Below, in pieces: positions 33,783-42,030 of a DNA stretch of 64,000 nt. Positions within the stretch are counted from its first letter, which is position 1; each line of letters begins with the position of its first letter. The stretch is from the NCBI GenBank assembly GCA_023382715.1, contig JAHDWP010000004.1, positions 62,001 to 126,000 of the forward strand, written 5' to 3'. The translations under genes were made by a program, and so were the position numbers. This DNA comes from Anaerolineae bacterium (lineage in GTDB: Bacteria > Chloroflexota > Anaerolineae > Aggregatilineales > Aggregatilineaceae). Under the pieces are notes generated by a model. That model was given only the letters and a program-made list of their open reading frames with translations. It was not told where the DNA came from and made no database searches.

Positions 33783-33876
33783 TTTACGCCTCACCCCCTA
33801 AATCCCCCTCTCCAGCCGAGCCAGAGAGGGGGACTTGATTCGCTGGGCGGGGCACTTCCAGGGGGAGGGGCTTTCC
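33783..33876. repeat. GC-rich dispersed repeat
   Basis: CTCACCCCCTAAATCCCCCTCTCC ... AGAGAGGGGGACTTG ... CAGGGGGAGGGGCTTTCC, a member of the palindromic family also found inside the methyltransferase gene. Lies between convergent genes. Confidence 0.65.
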
Positions 33877-33893
33877 GCTCCTGTTGCCCGCGC

Positions 33894-34907
33894 TCACGCG
33901 GGCGGCAGCGCCACCGGCTGGTGAGACTCTGCCGAGCGATAGGCCGCCGCGACGATCTCGGCGGCCTGCTGCCCGTCGTGCCCGGTGACGGCGGGCGCGC
34001 GCCGCTCCTGCACGGCGGAGACGAACTCATCCACCATCGCCTGATTGGCGTTCGATCCCCAGTACGACCAGGCCGGGCGAGCCGTGCCCTGCGCGTAGAC
34101 CGACATCACCTGGCGGAAGGGGTCCACGATGACCAGGCCGCCTTCGCCAACCAGCTCCATCGTCAGGCCGCCCCAGGTGGGGTAGTGCGGCGGCTTGCTC
34201 CAGCTACAGTCAATGCTGGCGAACGCGCCATTGGCGAAGGTCAGCATCACCAGGCCGCCCGTCTCAACGTTGACGCCCGGCTCCTGATAGAAGATGCGGT
34301 TTAGCTCGGCGTAGACCTCGGTCACTTCGCTTTGGAAATACCAGCGCAGCAGGTCGGCCACGTGCACGACGTGATCGGTCGCCGCGCCGCCGCCGGCCAG
34401 CGCGGGGTCGGTAAACCAGCCGCGCGGATAGGCGGAATGCAGGCGGGGAAGCTGGCCCTGATTGGTCGCGTTGCAGCCATACACGGTGCCCAGCGCCCCG
34501 CTGTCCAGCACCTTCTTGGCCTCGATGGTGGGCGCGCTGAAGCGCATGGGAAAGGCGGTCATCAGCGTGACGCCGGCCCGCGCGCACGCCTCCACCATCG
34601 CCTGGGCGTCTGCGGGGGTGGTGGCCAGCGGCTTCTCCGACAGGATATGCGCGCCCGCTGCGGCGGCCATCTCGGCCAGCGCGCGATGCCGGGCGTTCTC
34701 CGAGCAGATGATCACGCCGTCCGGCTTCTCGGCCAGCAGCGCCTCGTAGGTAGGGAACCAGGGCGCGCCGGTCTGCTCGGCGAAGTGCCGACCCCGGTCG
34801 GCGTCTTCGTCGGCGAAGCCGATGAACTCAACGGCGGGGTTGGCGCGCAGATTGCGAAGGTATCCCTCGGCATGAACGTGGGCGAAACTCATGATGGCGC
34901 AGCGCAT
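33894..34907 (-). CDS. Gfo/Idh/MocA-type oxidoreductase 1
   Basis: NAD(P)-dependent sugar or polyol dehydrogenase, 337 residues. Nucleotide-binding N terminus (CAIMSFAHVHAEGYLRNL is slightly unusual as it lacks a full GxGxxG), the EKPLATTPADAQAMVEAC motif with the catalytic Lys, and GGGAATDHVVHVADLLRW with the active-site D/H. Last gene of a five-gene minus-strand operon behind a sugar ABC transporter, 11 bases after a second enzyme of this family. Substrate unknown; inositol-like polyols or uronic acids are plausible. Confidence 0.88.
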   Translation of the reverse strand: MRCAIMSFAHVHAEGYLRNLRANPAVEFIGFADEDADRGRHFAEQTGAPWFPTYEALLAEKPDGVIICSENARHRALAEMAAAAGAHILSEKPLATTPADAQAMVEACARAGVTLMTAFPMRFSAPTIEAKKVLDSGALGTVYGCNATNQGQLPRLHSAYPRGWFTDPALAGGGAATDHVVHVADLLRWYFQSEVTEVYAELNRIFYQEPGVNVETGGLVMLTFANGAFASIDCSWSKPPHYPTWGGLTMELVGEGGLVIVDPFRQVMSVYAQGTARPAWSYWGSNANQAMVDEFVSAVQERRAPAVTGHDGQQAAEIVAAAYRSAESHQPVALPPA

Positions 34908-34918
34908 GGGGATACCTC

Positions 34919-35911
34919 CTACAGGGTGACTGGCCGGCCCGTTTGGGCAGACTCAATGGCGGCCAGGGCGAGCTTGAGCGCGGCGAGTCCGTCTTCGGCG
35001 GTGACGCGCGGCGTCGCCCCGTGCGCCAGCACGTCGTAGAAGTGCTTGATCTCGACCACGTAGGGGTCTTCCAGCAGGGGACTGCGCGGCACGGCGATCT
35101 CCGGCGCGTCGCCCTCTTCGCGCGCCATCAGGTGCACGCTGAGCGCGGTCGAGCTGCCCGCCGGGTGCTCGAGCAGCCCGCCATCGCCGGCGATCTCCAG
35201 GCTGGTGCGGAACATCGGCGGCGGGTAGGCCCAGCCACCCTCGACGTTGGACAGCGCGCCGTTGGCATGGCGCAGGATCGCCAGCGCGTAGTCGCCGGGC
35301 GCGCCGGGCCGGGCGCTGCGCACGCTCCTGGCGAAGACGCTCTCGACTTCTCCGGCGACCCAGCGCGCGTAGTCCAGATCGTGGATCATCAGGTCGAGCA
35401 TCATTCCGCCAGACTTGGCGATATCCACGAACCAGTTGTCTTCGGGCCGGTTGGGCTGGAAGCTGACGCGCTTGAGGCGCACGACACCGACGCGGCCAAT
35501 CTCGCCACGCTCGACGATGGTCTTCGCCTGTGCGTACTCCGGGAAAAAGCGCACCACATGGGCCACCAGCAGGGTGACCCCCGCCTGGCGGCACGCCGCA
35601 ACCAGCGCCTCACCCTGCTCGGCGGTGCGCGCCAGCGGCTTCTCGCAGACGATATGCTTGCCTTTGGCGGCGGCCCGCAGCACCATCTCGTAGTGCAGGT
35701 GCGTGGGCGTGCAGATGTCCACTACGTCCACCGCGTCGAGCAGCGCGTCCAGCGTGGCGAACGTCCGCCCGCCGTATTGGGCGATCAGCTGGTCAATCTG
35801 GCGCTGGTTTAGCGAATGGAACCCGACCAGTTCTGCCGGCGTCCTGGCCCAGCCAGCCGCATGGTACGCGCCCATGAAGCCGGCCCCGACGATTCCTACT
35901 CGTAACATCAC
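34919..35911 (-). CDS. Gfo/Idh/MocA-type oxidoreductase 2
   Basis: 330-residue dehydrogenase with a classical N terminus (VGIVGAGFMGAYHAAGW), the CEKPLARTAEQGEAL motif containing the catalytic Lys, and GGMMLDLMIHDLDYARW with the Asp/His pair. Two paralogous oxidoreductases next to an importer suggest sequential oxidation or epimerisation of the imported sugar. Two adjacent ATG codons at 35911 and 35908. Confidence 0.92.
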   Translation of the reverse strand: MMLRVGIVGAGFMGAYHAAGWARTPAELVGFHSLNQRQIDQLIAQYGGRTFATLDALLDAVDVVDICTPTHLHYEMVLRAAAKGKHIVCEKPLARTAEQGEALVAACRQAGVTLLVAHVVRFFPEYAQAKTIVERGEIGRVGVVRLKRVSFQPNRPEDNWFVDIAKSGGMMLDLMIHDLDYARWVAGEVESVFARSVRSARPGAPGDYALAILRHANGALSNVEGGWAYPPPMFRTSLEIAGDGGLLEHPAGSSTALSVHLMAREEGDAPEIAVPRSPLLEDPYVVEIKHFYDVLAHGATPRVTAEDGLAALKLALAAIESAQTGRPVTL

Positions 35912-35977
35912 GAACCCTCTCTTGGTAGCAGCGTGTCAGGCGTCAATAACCAGACCACACCCATCTTCCGCAGCGCG

Positions 35978-36838
35978 TCACTTGACGGCCCCTGCCGTCA
36001 GGCCGCGAATGAGTTGGCGCGAGAAGACGATATAGAGAATCACCACCGGAATCGCCGCCAGCGTCAGCGACGCCAGCACGGCGTTCCAATCGATGATGTA
36101 CTGGCCCAGAAAGGTCTGCGCGCCCAGCGTCACCGTCTTGTTGCGCTCGGACGGGGCCAGGATCAGCGGGAACCACAGGTCGTTCCAGATGGGGATCATG
36201 TTGAAAACCATCACCGTGCCGATGGCCGGGCGCACCAGCGGCAGGATCATGCGGTAGATGCGGTATTCGCTGGCCCCGTCCACCCGCGCCGCGTCTTTCA
36301 GGTCGCGGGGCACCTGTTTCATGAAGTTGGTCAGCACGAAGATGGCCAGCGGCAGCCCCGACGCCGTATACACCAGGATCAGCGCCCACAGCGTGTCTAT
36401 GAGGCCGACGTCCACCACCAGGCGCAGGATGCTCACCGTGCCCAGGCGGATAGGGATCATGATGCCCAGGGCCAGGTAGAGGCCCATGATGTTGTTGCCG
36501 GGGAAGCGGTATTCGGCCAGCGCCCAGGCGGCCATCGTCCCGGCGATCAGGATCAGGATCAGCGCGCTCACTGTGACGATCAGGCTGTTGAGAAAGTAGT
36601 CGGGGAAGTTGGCCCGCTTGAAGACGGTCTCGTAGCCGATAGTGCTCCACGTTTCCGAGTTGGGCAGGGCATAGGGCGTCTTGAAGACAGCTCTGCGCGT
36701 CTTGAAGGAGTTGATCAGGACGAGCACGATGGGGAACAGCGCCAGCGCAGTATAGACGAGCAGGATGGCGTGCGCCCCCAGGAGTTGGAGCGAATGAGCG
36801 GGTCGCAGGCGGTGGCTGAGAGATGACAGAGACAACAT
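35978..36838 (-). CDS. Sugar ABC transporter permease, MalG type
   Basis: 286-residue inner-membrane subunit with six predicted helices. EAA loop: RDLKDAARVDGASEYRIYRM. The ending IVFSRQLIRGLTAGAVK is typical of the MalG/ThuG branch. Twelve bases after the partner permease gene. No ATPase is encoded in this operon, so it would share one. Confidence 0.92.
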   Translation of the reverse strand: MLSLSSLSHRLRPAHSLQLLGAHAILLVYTALALFPIVLVLINSFKTRRAVFKTPYALPNSETWSTIGYETVFKRANFPDYFLNSLIVTVSALILILIAGTMAAWALAEYRFPGNNIMGLYLALGIMIPIRLGTVSILRLVVDVGLIDTLWALILVYTASGLPLAIFVLTNFMKQVPRDLKDAARVDGASEYRIYRMILPLVRPAIGTVMVFNMIPIWNDLWFPLILAPSERNKTVTLGAQTFLGQYIIDWNAVLASLTLAAIPVVILYIVFSRQLIRGLTAGAVK

Positions 36839-36850
36839 GGTGATCCGCTC

Positions 36851-37792
36851 CTAAAGCTCCACCTGGGCCACGCGGCGCTGCCAGCCGAACATGTAGAGCA
36901 GCACACCGGCCAGGATGATCAGGAACATGACGCCGGCGATGGTCGCCCCCATGGTGGGGTTGCCGGGTTGTAGCTGTTGCCCGAAAAACGTGCGGTAGAA
37001 AAAGGTGCCCAGGATGTCGGTCGAGAAATTGGGGCCGGCGTTGACCTTTTGCGTGGTGTAGATGAGGTCGAAGGCGTTGAAGTTGCCCACGAAGGTCAGC
37101 ACGCCGACGATACCCACCGTCGGCAGGATGAGCGGGAACTTGATCCGCCAGAAGACGCCCCAGGCGGTCGCCCCGTCCACGCGCGCGGCCTCGATCAGCT
37201 CATCGGGAATGGCGATCAGCGCGGCCAGGAAGAGCATCATCGGGATGCCGACCCACTGCCACACCGAAACCAGCGACAGGGTGGGTAGGGCAGTTGATTC
37301 CAGGCCCAGCCAGGGCTTCTTGGCGTACTGCTCCAGGCCGATGGAAGTGAGAAAGTCTCCCGAAATGCCCCACAGCGGGCTGAGGATGATGCTCCAGATG
37401 AACCCAATTAGCACGACGGACAGGACGGTGGGCGTGAAGATGAGCGTGCGGTAGATCGCCCTGCCGCGTATGAAGGGCGAACTCAACAGGGCGGCCAGCA
37501 GCAGGCCGATCGGGTTCTGTACGAACATGTGAATGGCGAAGAACTCGATGTTGTTGAGGATGGCCCCCTTGAGACGCGGTTCCCACAAGGGGTCGGTCAT
37601 CAGCTTGCGGTAGTTGTCCAGGCCGATGAAGGTTTCGTTCCCATACTGGTCGCTGGTGTACAGGCTCAGTCGCAGCGAATCCACCAGGGGATAAGTCATG
37701 AACAGAGTGTAGATGATGACAGCCGGCGCCAGAAAAACCAGGATATGGAAAGGGAATCGTTGCTTGTTATGTACGTGTCTGGCTGGATTCAT
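36851..37792 (-). CDS. Sugar ABC transporter permease, MalF type
   Basis: 313-residue subunit: helix 1 PFHILVFLAPAVIIYTLF, then the outer segment with SLYTSDQYGNETFIGLDNY, and EAA loop DELIEAARVDGATAWGVFWRI. Length is normal for the family, unlike the extended homologue at 16747. It is separated from the upstream binding-protein gene by 108 bases that hold a strong hairpin. Confidence 0.92.
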   Translation of the reverse strand: MNPARHVHNKQRFPFHILVFLAPAVIIYTLFMTYPLVDSLRLSLYTSDQYGNETFIGLDNYRKLMTDPLWEPRLKGAILNNIEFFAIHMFVQNPIGLLLAALLSSPFIRGRAIYRTLIFTPTVLSVVLIGFIWSIILSPLWGISGDFLTSIGLEQYAKKPWLGLESTALPTLSLVSVWQWVGIPMMLFLAALIAIPDELIEAARVDGATAWGVFWRIKFPLILPTVGIVGVLTFVGNFNAFDLIYTTQKVNAGPNFSTDILGTFFYRTFFGQQLQPGNPTMGATIAGVMFLIILAGVLLYMFGWQRRVAQVEL

Positions 37793-37853
37793 CGGGGACT
37801 CTCTCTCGCGACAAATCGTTAACGGGCACTGTGCCAGGCCGATATATGAAAAG

Positions 37854-37884
37854 GGAGGTGCCGATAGCGTACCTCGGCACCTCC
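37854..37884 (-). promoter_or_regulatory. Hairpin between binding-protein and permease genes
   Basis: Perfect 11-bp stem GGAGGTGCCGA/TCGGCACCTCC with a 9-base loop. On the minus strand it is followed by CTTTTCAT, a weak T tract, so partial termination is plausible. Confidence 0.65.
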
Positions 37885-37900
37885 AGTGAAACGCCTGGTC

Positions 37901-39181
37901 TTACCTGTTCATCTGCGGCTCGTACCAGTTTGCCAACCCTTCCTGGACCTTGTTGGCAGCTTCCTCAGGCGAGAGCGTGCCGTTGAGCACCTCGGCGCTG
38001 TACAGCCAGAGGTCGTTCTCGTTGTTCGGCTCGCCGCGCGAGAGAATCTGGTACGACGAGCGGATCGTCGTCTCGCACTGACCGCGCCAGCTGATGAACT
38101 CCTGGGCGACCGGATTCTCAAGCGTCAGCTCGTGGTCTGACAGCGAGAAGAAACCGGGCAGGGCATCCGAGTAGATCTGGGCGAATTCCTGGGTGGTCAT
38201 CCACTCCAGGAACTTGAGCGCCTCTTCCTTGTGCGGGCTGGCGGCGTTCACGCCCATGGCGATGTCCACATGGTCGCTGATGTAGCAGGTGTCCCCTTCG
38301 TTGACCACGGGCGGCTTGAAGGCCGACATATTCAGGTCGGGGTTCATCAGCCCGAAGACGCCGATTTCCCACGAGCCGGTGGGGTAGATGGCGGCCTCTT
38401 CCAGCACGGTAAACAGGTTCTGCGCGTCAGAATAGGTCGTCGCCTGGTAGCCATCCGGCAGGAAAGGCGCCCAGCGAGCCAGAACCTTGAAGGCCTCCAG
38501 GAAGCCGTCCTCGTTGTAGCCGACGGTGCCATTGATCAGGCCCAGGCGGCCTTCCTCGCCCTTCCAGTAGGTCGGGCCGATGTTCTGATAGCCCATCGTG
38601 GCCGCTTCCCACAGGTCGTGGGTGCCCATCGCCAGCGGGATGTAGCCGGCATCCTTGATCGTCTGCAAAGCCTCGAAGAACTCGGCTTCCGTCTCCGGCA
38701 CTTCCAGCGCCAGCTCTTCGAAGATGTCTACGTTGTACATGAAGCCGTGAATGACCGAAGCCATCGGGACGCAGAACACGTCCGAGCCATCATCGGTGAT
38801 CCACGCGCTGCGGGCCACGTCGCCGAAATGCTCTATGCCGGGCAGGTCATTAAGCGAGAGCAGGTAGCCCTTGTTGAACAGGTCGAGCGACAGATCGAAC
38901 GGACGGCAGGTGATCAGGTCGCCCGCCGTGCCGCCTTCCAGCTTGGCATTCAGCGCCGCGTTGTACTCGGCGGGAGGCGGTGCAACGAACGTGACTTCGA
39001 TGTCTGGATAGTGGGCGTTGAAGGCAGGGATAATCACGTCTTCCCACAGGACGGTATCATCGTTGCGCCAGCTTTCGATGACCAGCTTCACTTTCCCCTG
39101 CGCCTGAGTTTGCGAGACGGTGGGCGCAAAGGCGACCACGAGCGCCAGGATCACCAGCAAAGCAGCGAACTTCCTCATCAT
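37901..39181 (-). CDS. Sugar ABC transporter substrate-binding protein
   Basis: 426 residues with signal peptide (MRKFAALLVILALVVAFAP..., cleavage likely after QAQ). Family 1 binding-protein features: AGDLITCRPFDLSLDLFNKGYLLSL, FCVPMASVIHGFMYNVDIFEEL and PTGSWEIGVFG. First gene of the operon with two permeases and two Gfo/Idh/MocA dehydrogenases. Two adjacent ATG codons at 39181 and 39178; AAAGGAGAG precedes. Confidence 0.92.
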   Translation of the reverse strand: MMRKFAALLVILALVVAFAPTVSQTQAQGKVKLVIESWRNDDTVLWEDVIIPAFNAHYPDIEVTFVAPPPAEYNAALNAKLEGGTAGDLITCRPFDLSLDLFNKGYLLSLNDLPGIEHFGDVARSAWITDDGSDVFCVPMASVIHGFMYNVDIFEELALEVPETEAEFFEALQTIKDAGYIPLAMGTHDLWEAATMGYQNIGPTYWKGEEGRLGLINGTVGYNEDGFLEAFKVLARWAPFLPDGYQATTYSDAQNLFTVLEEAAIYPTGSWEIGVFGLMNPDLNMSAFKPPVVNEGDTCYISDHVDIAMGVNAASPHKEEALKFLEWMTTQEFAQIYSDALPGFFSLSDHELTLENPVAQEFISWRGQCETTIRSSYQILSRGEPNNENDLWLYSAEVLNGTLSPEEAANKVQEGLANWYEPQMNR

Positions 39182-39472
39182 TTCTCTCCTTTGTGGGTGC
39201 TTAACTTTGTAGATTACAACAGAGTAACGTGATCAATGGGCGAATCTCTATGCGGCTTGGCACCTCCTTATCTGAATCTTGTCTCCATTGTAGCACGACC
39301 GCGCCTGCTGAGCATCAAACTCGTTCGGAGAATGCGTGCGCAGCCGAGCGGATTAACGGATAGCTGACGGCTGATGGCCGATAGCTGAGTTGCCTGCCCG
39401 CGAAGGCGGCGGGACTGGTATACTTGGGCCATAGTCGCCTAAGTCTCGTTCCCAGCCCAAGGTGCCAGCCCC
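39182..39472. other. Divergent intergenic region, promoters in both directions
   Basis: Minus strand: TACAAT (39287-39292) with a TG extension, a likely -10 for the sugar operon. An inverted repeat TTGTA-GAT-TACAA (39207-39219) lies in its leader and could be an operator. Plus strand: TATACT at 39419-39424 for the MoCo-sulfurase-like gene. Short repeats of the type GATAGCTGA occur near 39358-39388. Confidence 0.5.
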
Positions 39473-40927
39473 ATGAACAGCCCGCACTCTCCATTCAGGC
39501 CCGCCTTCGCCCGCGATACGCGCTATGAGGAAGCTCTGGTCGCGTTCGAGTGCGAGTATCCGCAGTTCGATCTCGCCGCGCTGGAACGGCTGCGCGCCGC
39601 CGAATACGCCCGCCTCGACGCCCAGGGACACGCCTATCTCGACTATACTGGCGGCGGTCTCTATGCCGAGAGCCAGCTCGCGCAGCACCAGGCGCTGCTG
39701 CGCGAAAATGTCTTCGGCAACCCGCACTCCAGCAACCCGACTTCGCTGGCCATGACTCACCTGGTGGAGCGGGCGCGCGCCAGCGTGCTGGCCTTCTTCA
39801 ACGCAGACCCTGCCGAATACGCCGTGATCTTCACCCAGAATGCCAGCGGCGCGCTCAAGCTGGTCGGGGAATCCTACCCGTTTGGGCCGGGCAGCCACTA
39901 CCTGCTGACCTTCGACAACCACAACTCGGTCAACGGCATCCGCGAGTTTGCGCGGGCCAGGGGTGCGACGGTGACTTATGCGCCGGTGCTGCCCCCGGAA
40001 TTGCGCATAGACGAGACCCGGCTGACCGATCTGCTGGACGGGGCGAACCCCGCCGCACCGCACCTCTTCGCTTATCCTGCCCAGTCGAACTTCTCCGGCG
40101 TCCAGCACGACCTGGCCTGGATCGAGCGGGCACAGGCGTTCGGCTGGGACGTGCTACTCGATGCGGCGGCGTTCGCCCCCACCAACCGCCTCGACCTGTG
40201 CCAGGCGCACCCTGATTTTATCGTGCTGTCGTTCTACAAGATTTTCGGCTACCCCACCGGCGTGGGCGCGCTGATCGCCCGGCGCGAGGCGCTGACCAGG
40301 CTGCGGCGGCCCTGGTTCGCCGGGGGCACGATCACTATCGCCTCCGTGCAGGGTGATGGATACTACCTGCAGGACGGCGAAGCCGGCTTCGAAGACGGCA
40401 CGGTGGACTACCTCAACCTGCCCGCCGTCGAGATCGGCCTGCGGCACATCACCGGCCTGGGCCTGGACGCCATTCACACGCGCGTGATCTGCCTGACGGA
40501 CTGGCTGCTGCGCCATCTGCTCGCTCTGCATCACGCCAACGGGATGCCGCTCATCCATCTCTACGGCCCCGCCGATACCGTCCGGCGCGGGGGCACAGTG
40601 ACCGTCAACTTCTATGACCCGGACGGCAGGCTTTTCGATTATCGCGAGGTGGAAGCGCAGGCCAACCAGGTGAGCATCTCGCTGCGCACGGGCTGCTTCT
40701 GCAACCCCGGCGCGGGCGAAAAAGCGCACGGCCTGACTGAAGCAGACCTGGCAGAGTGCTTCCACAAGGAAGAGCGCATGACGTTCGAGTCGTTCATCAC
40801 GGCGATGAGCGGCAAGGTCAAGGACGCAGTCGGCGCGGTGCGTATCTCGGTGGGCGTGGCGACCAATTTCGCCGATGTATACCGTTTGCTGCGCTTCGCC
40901 GAGGGCTTTCTGGATCGCCGCGCCTGA
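39473..40927 (+). CDS. Class V aminotransferase, molybdenum-cofactor-sulfurase-like
   Basis: PLP-dependent, cysteine-desulfurase-like enzyme of 484 residues. LDYTGGGLYAESQL opens the core; TQNASGALKLVGE binds the cofactor; the PLP lysine is K256 in VLSFYKIFGYPTG. The active-site cysteine region is RTGCFCNPGAGEKAHGL, as in MoCo sulfurases, which deliver sulfur to the Mo centre of xanthine-oxidase-type enzymes. The MOSC domain of the eukaryotic enzyme is absent. The neighbours do not include a molybdoenzyme, so the sulfur acceptor is unknown. Confidence 0.83.
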   Translation: MNSPHSPFRPAFARDTRYEEALVAFECEYPQFDLAALERLRAAEYARLDAQGHAYLDYTGGGLYAESQLAQHQALLRENVFGNPHSSNPTSLAMTHLVERARASVLAFFNADPAEYAVIFTQNASGALKLVGESYPFGPGSHYLLTFDNHNSVNGIREFARARGATVTYAPVLPPELRIDETRLTDLLDGANPAAPHLFAYPAQSNFSGVQHDLAWIERAQAFGWDVLLDAAAFAPTNRLDLCQAHPDFIVLSFYKIFGYPTGVGALIARREALTRLRRPWFAGGTITIASVQGDGYYLQDGEAGFEDGTVDYLNLPAVEIGLRHITGLGLDAIHTRVICLTDWLLRHLLALHHANGMPLIHLYGPADTVRRGGTVTVNFYDPDGRLFDYREVEAQANQVSISLRTGCFCNPGAGEKAHGLTEADLAECFHKEERMTFESFITAMSGKVKDAVGAVRISVGVATNFADVYRLLRFAEGFLDRRA

Positions 40928-40962
40928 CCTGCGAACCGGGCGCGTAGTGAGGAAACAGAGCG

Positions 40963-41853
40963 GTGAGCGAACGCCGATCCTCGTGGTGGCTGAGCAGGCT
41001 GGCAACGTTGGCCATCCTGGGAATGGGGGCGCTGGGCCTGTCTGCCTGCGGCGGCGATGAGGGCCGGGTGCGCGAAGCCGCCGAGACGCCCGTCGAGACG
41101 TTCCTCAGCCCGTCGCCGGGTGAGATGATACCCCTGGCTGGCACGCCCACGCCCACCTTCCGCCCGCTGGAGCTGGCTCCCACGCTTGTTGATCTGGATC
41201 GCCAGCTTGCGGACACGGGGGAAACGCGCTCGGCCCGGCAGCGGTTGGTGCAGACGCGCGTCGTGCCGCAGGTCGCTGACGAGGCCGTGATCGCGGCGAT
41301 GCTGGCCGTGCCGCGCCATGCGTTCGTGCCCACGCAATACCTGGACCTGGCCTACAACGATCACCCGCTGCCTATCGGCTATGGGCAGACAATCTCGCAG
41401 CCCTCGCTCGTGGCGATGATGACGGCTATGCTCGATCTGCAGCCGGGAGATCGCGTGCTGGAGATCGGCACCGGGTCGGGCTACCAGGCGGCGATCCTGC
41501 GCGAGCTGACCGACCAGGTCTACACCATCGAGATCATCCCGGAGCTGGCTGGGACGGCGGGGCGCATCTTCGACGAGCTGGGCTACGGCGATATTCATGT
41601 CACGCGCGCCGACGGCTACTATGGCTGGTGGGAGTTCGCCCCTTTCGACGCGATCATCGTCACCGCCGCGCCCGATCATCTGCCTGCACCGCTGAGCGCT
41701 CAGCTCAGCCCGGATGGGGGGCGCATGGTCATCCCCATCGGGCCGCCGGGCGGCTACCAGAGCCTGTGGCTGGTGCAGCGGCACGGCGAAGATGTCTCGA
41801 TGGAGCGCGTGCTCGACGTGGCCTTCGTGCCCTTCACCCGCGAGACAGAGTAG
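40963..41853 (+). CDS. pcm: Protein-L-isoaspartate O-methyltransferase with lipoprotein signal
   Basis: PIMT uses SAM to repair isoaspartyl residues in proteins. The catalytic part (from about residue 90) is typical: VPRHAFVPTQYLDLAYNDHPLPIGYGQTISQPSLVAMM is the family block, followed by the SAM motif VLEIGTGSGYQAAIL. Unusually, the N terminus is a lipoprotein signal (LATLAILGMGALGLSAC, lipobox LSAC with C29) and a Pro/Thr-rich linker (GTPTPTFRPLE). The enzyme would thus be exported and membrane-anchored, where SAM supply is unclear. GTG start, 35 bases after the previous gene. Confidence 0.88.
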   Translation: MSERRSSWWLSRLATLAILGMGALGLSACGGDEGRVREAAETPVETFLSPSPGEMIPLAGTPTPTFRPLELAPTLVDLDRQLADTGETRSARQRLVQTRVVPQVADEAVIAAMLAVPRHAFVPTQYLDLAYNDHPLPIGYGQTISQPSLVAMMTAMLDLQPGDRVLEIGTGSGYQAAILRELTDQVYTIEIIPELAGTAGRIFDELGYGDIHVTRADGYYGWWEFAPFDAIIVTAAPDHLPAPLSAQLSPDGGRMVIPIGPPGGYQSLWLVQRHGEDVSMERVLDVAFVPFTRETE

Positions 41854-41890
41854 GACGGGCTGGCGGAAGTCCGCCGGTAGCTGCTCGCTG

Positions 41891-42030
41891 TCTCCCCACC
41901 CCAAACCCCTCCCCACAAGGAAAGAGAGGCTTAAGGTCGGCGCTCTGCTCCCTTCCCCCTCGTGGAGGAAGGGCCGGGGATGGGGGGCTGAACCAGGCCA
42001 GACTGGATGCTCATTTCCGCTCTGGTGCGC
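41891..42030. repeat. 140-bp GC-rich dispersed repeat, copy 1
   Basis: Very similar to 61532-61671, including the shared tail GACTGGATGCTCATTTCCGC and TCTGGTGCGC. It contains CTTCCCCCTCGTGGAGGAAG as a hairpin. The tail here runs into the last codons of the minus-strand gene at 42011, supplying its stop. Confidence 0.85.
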
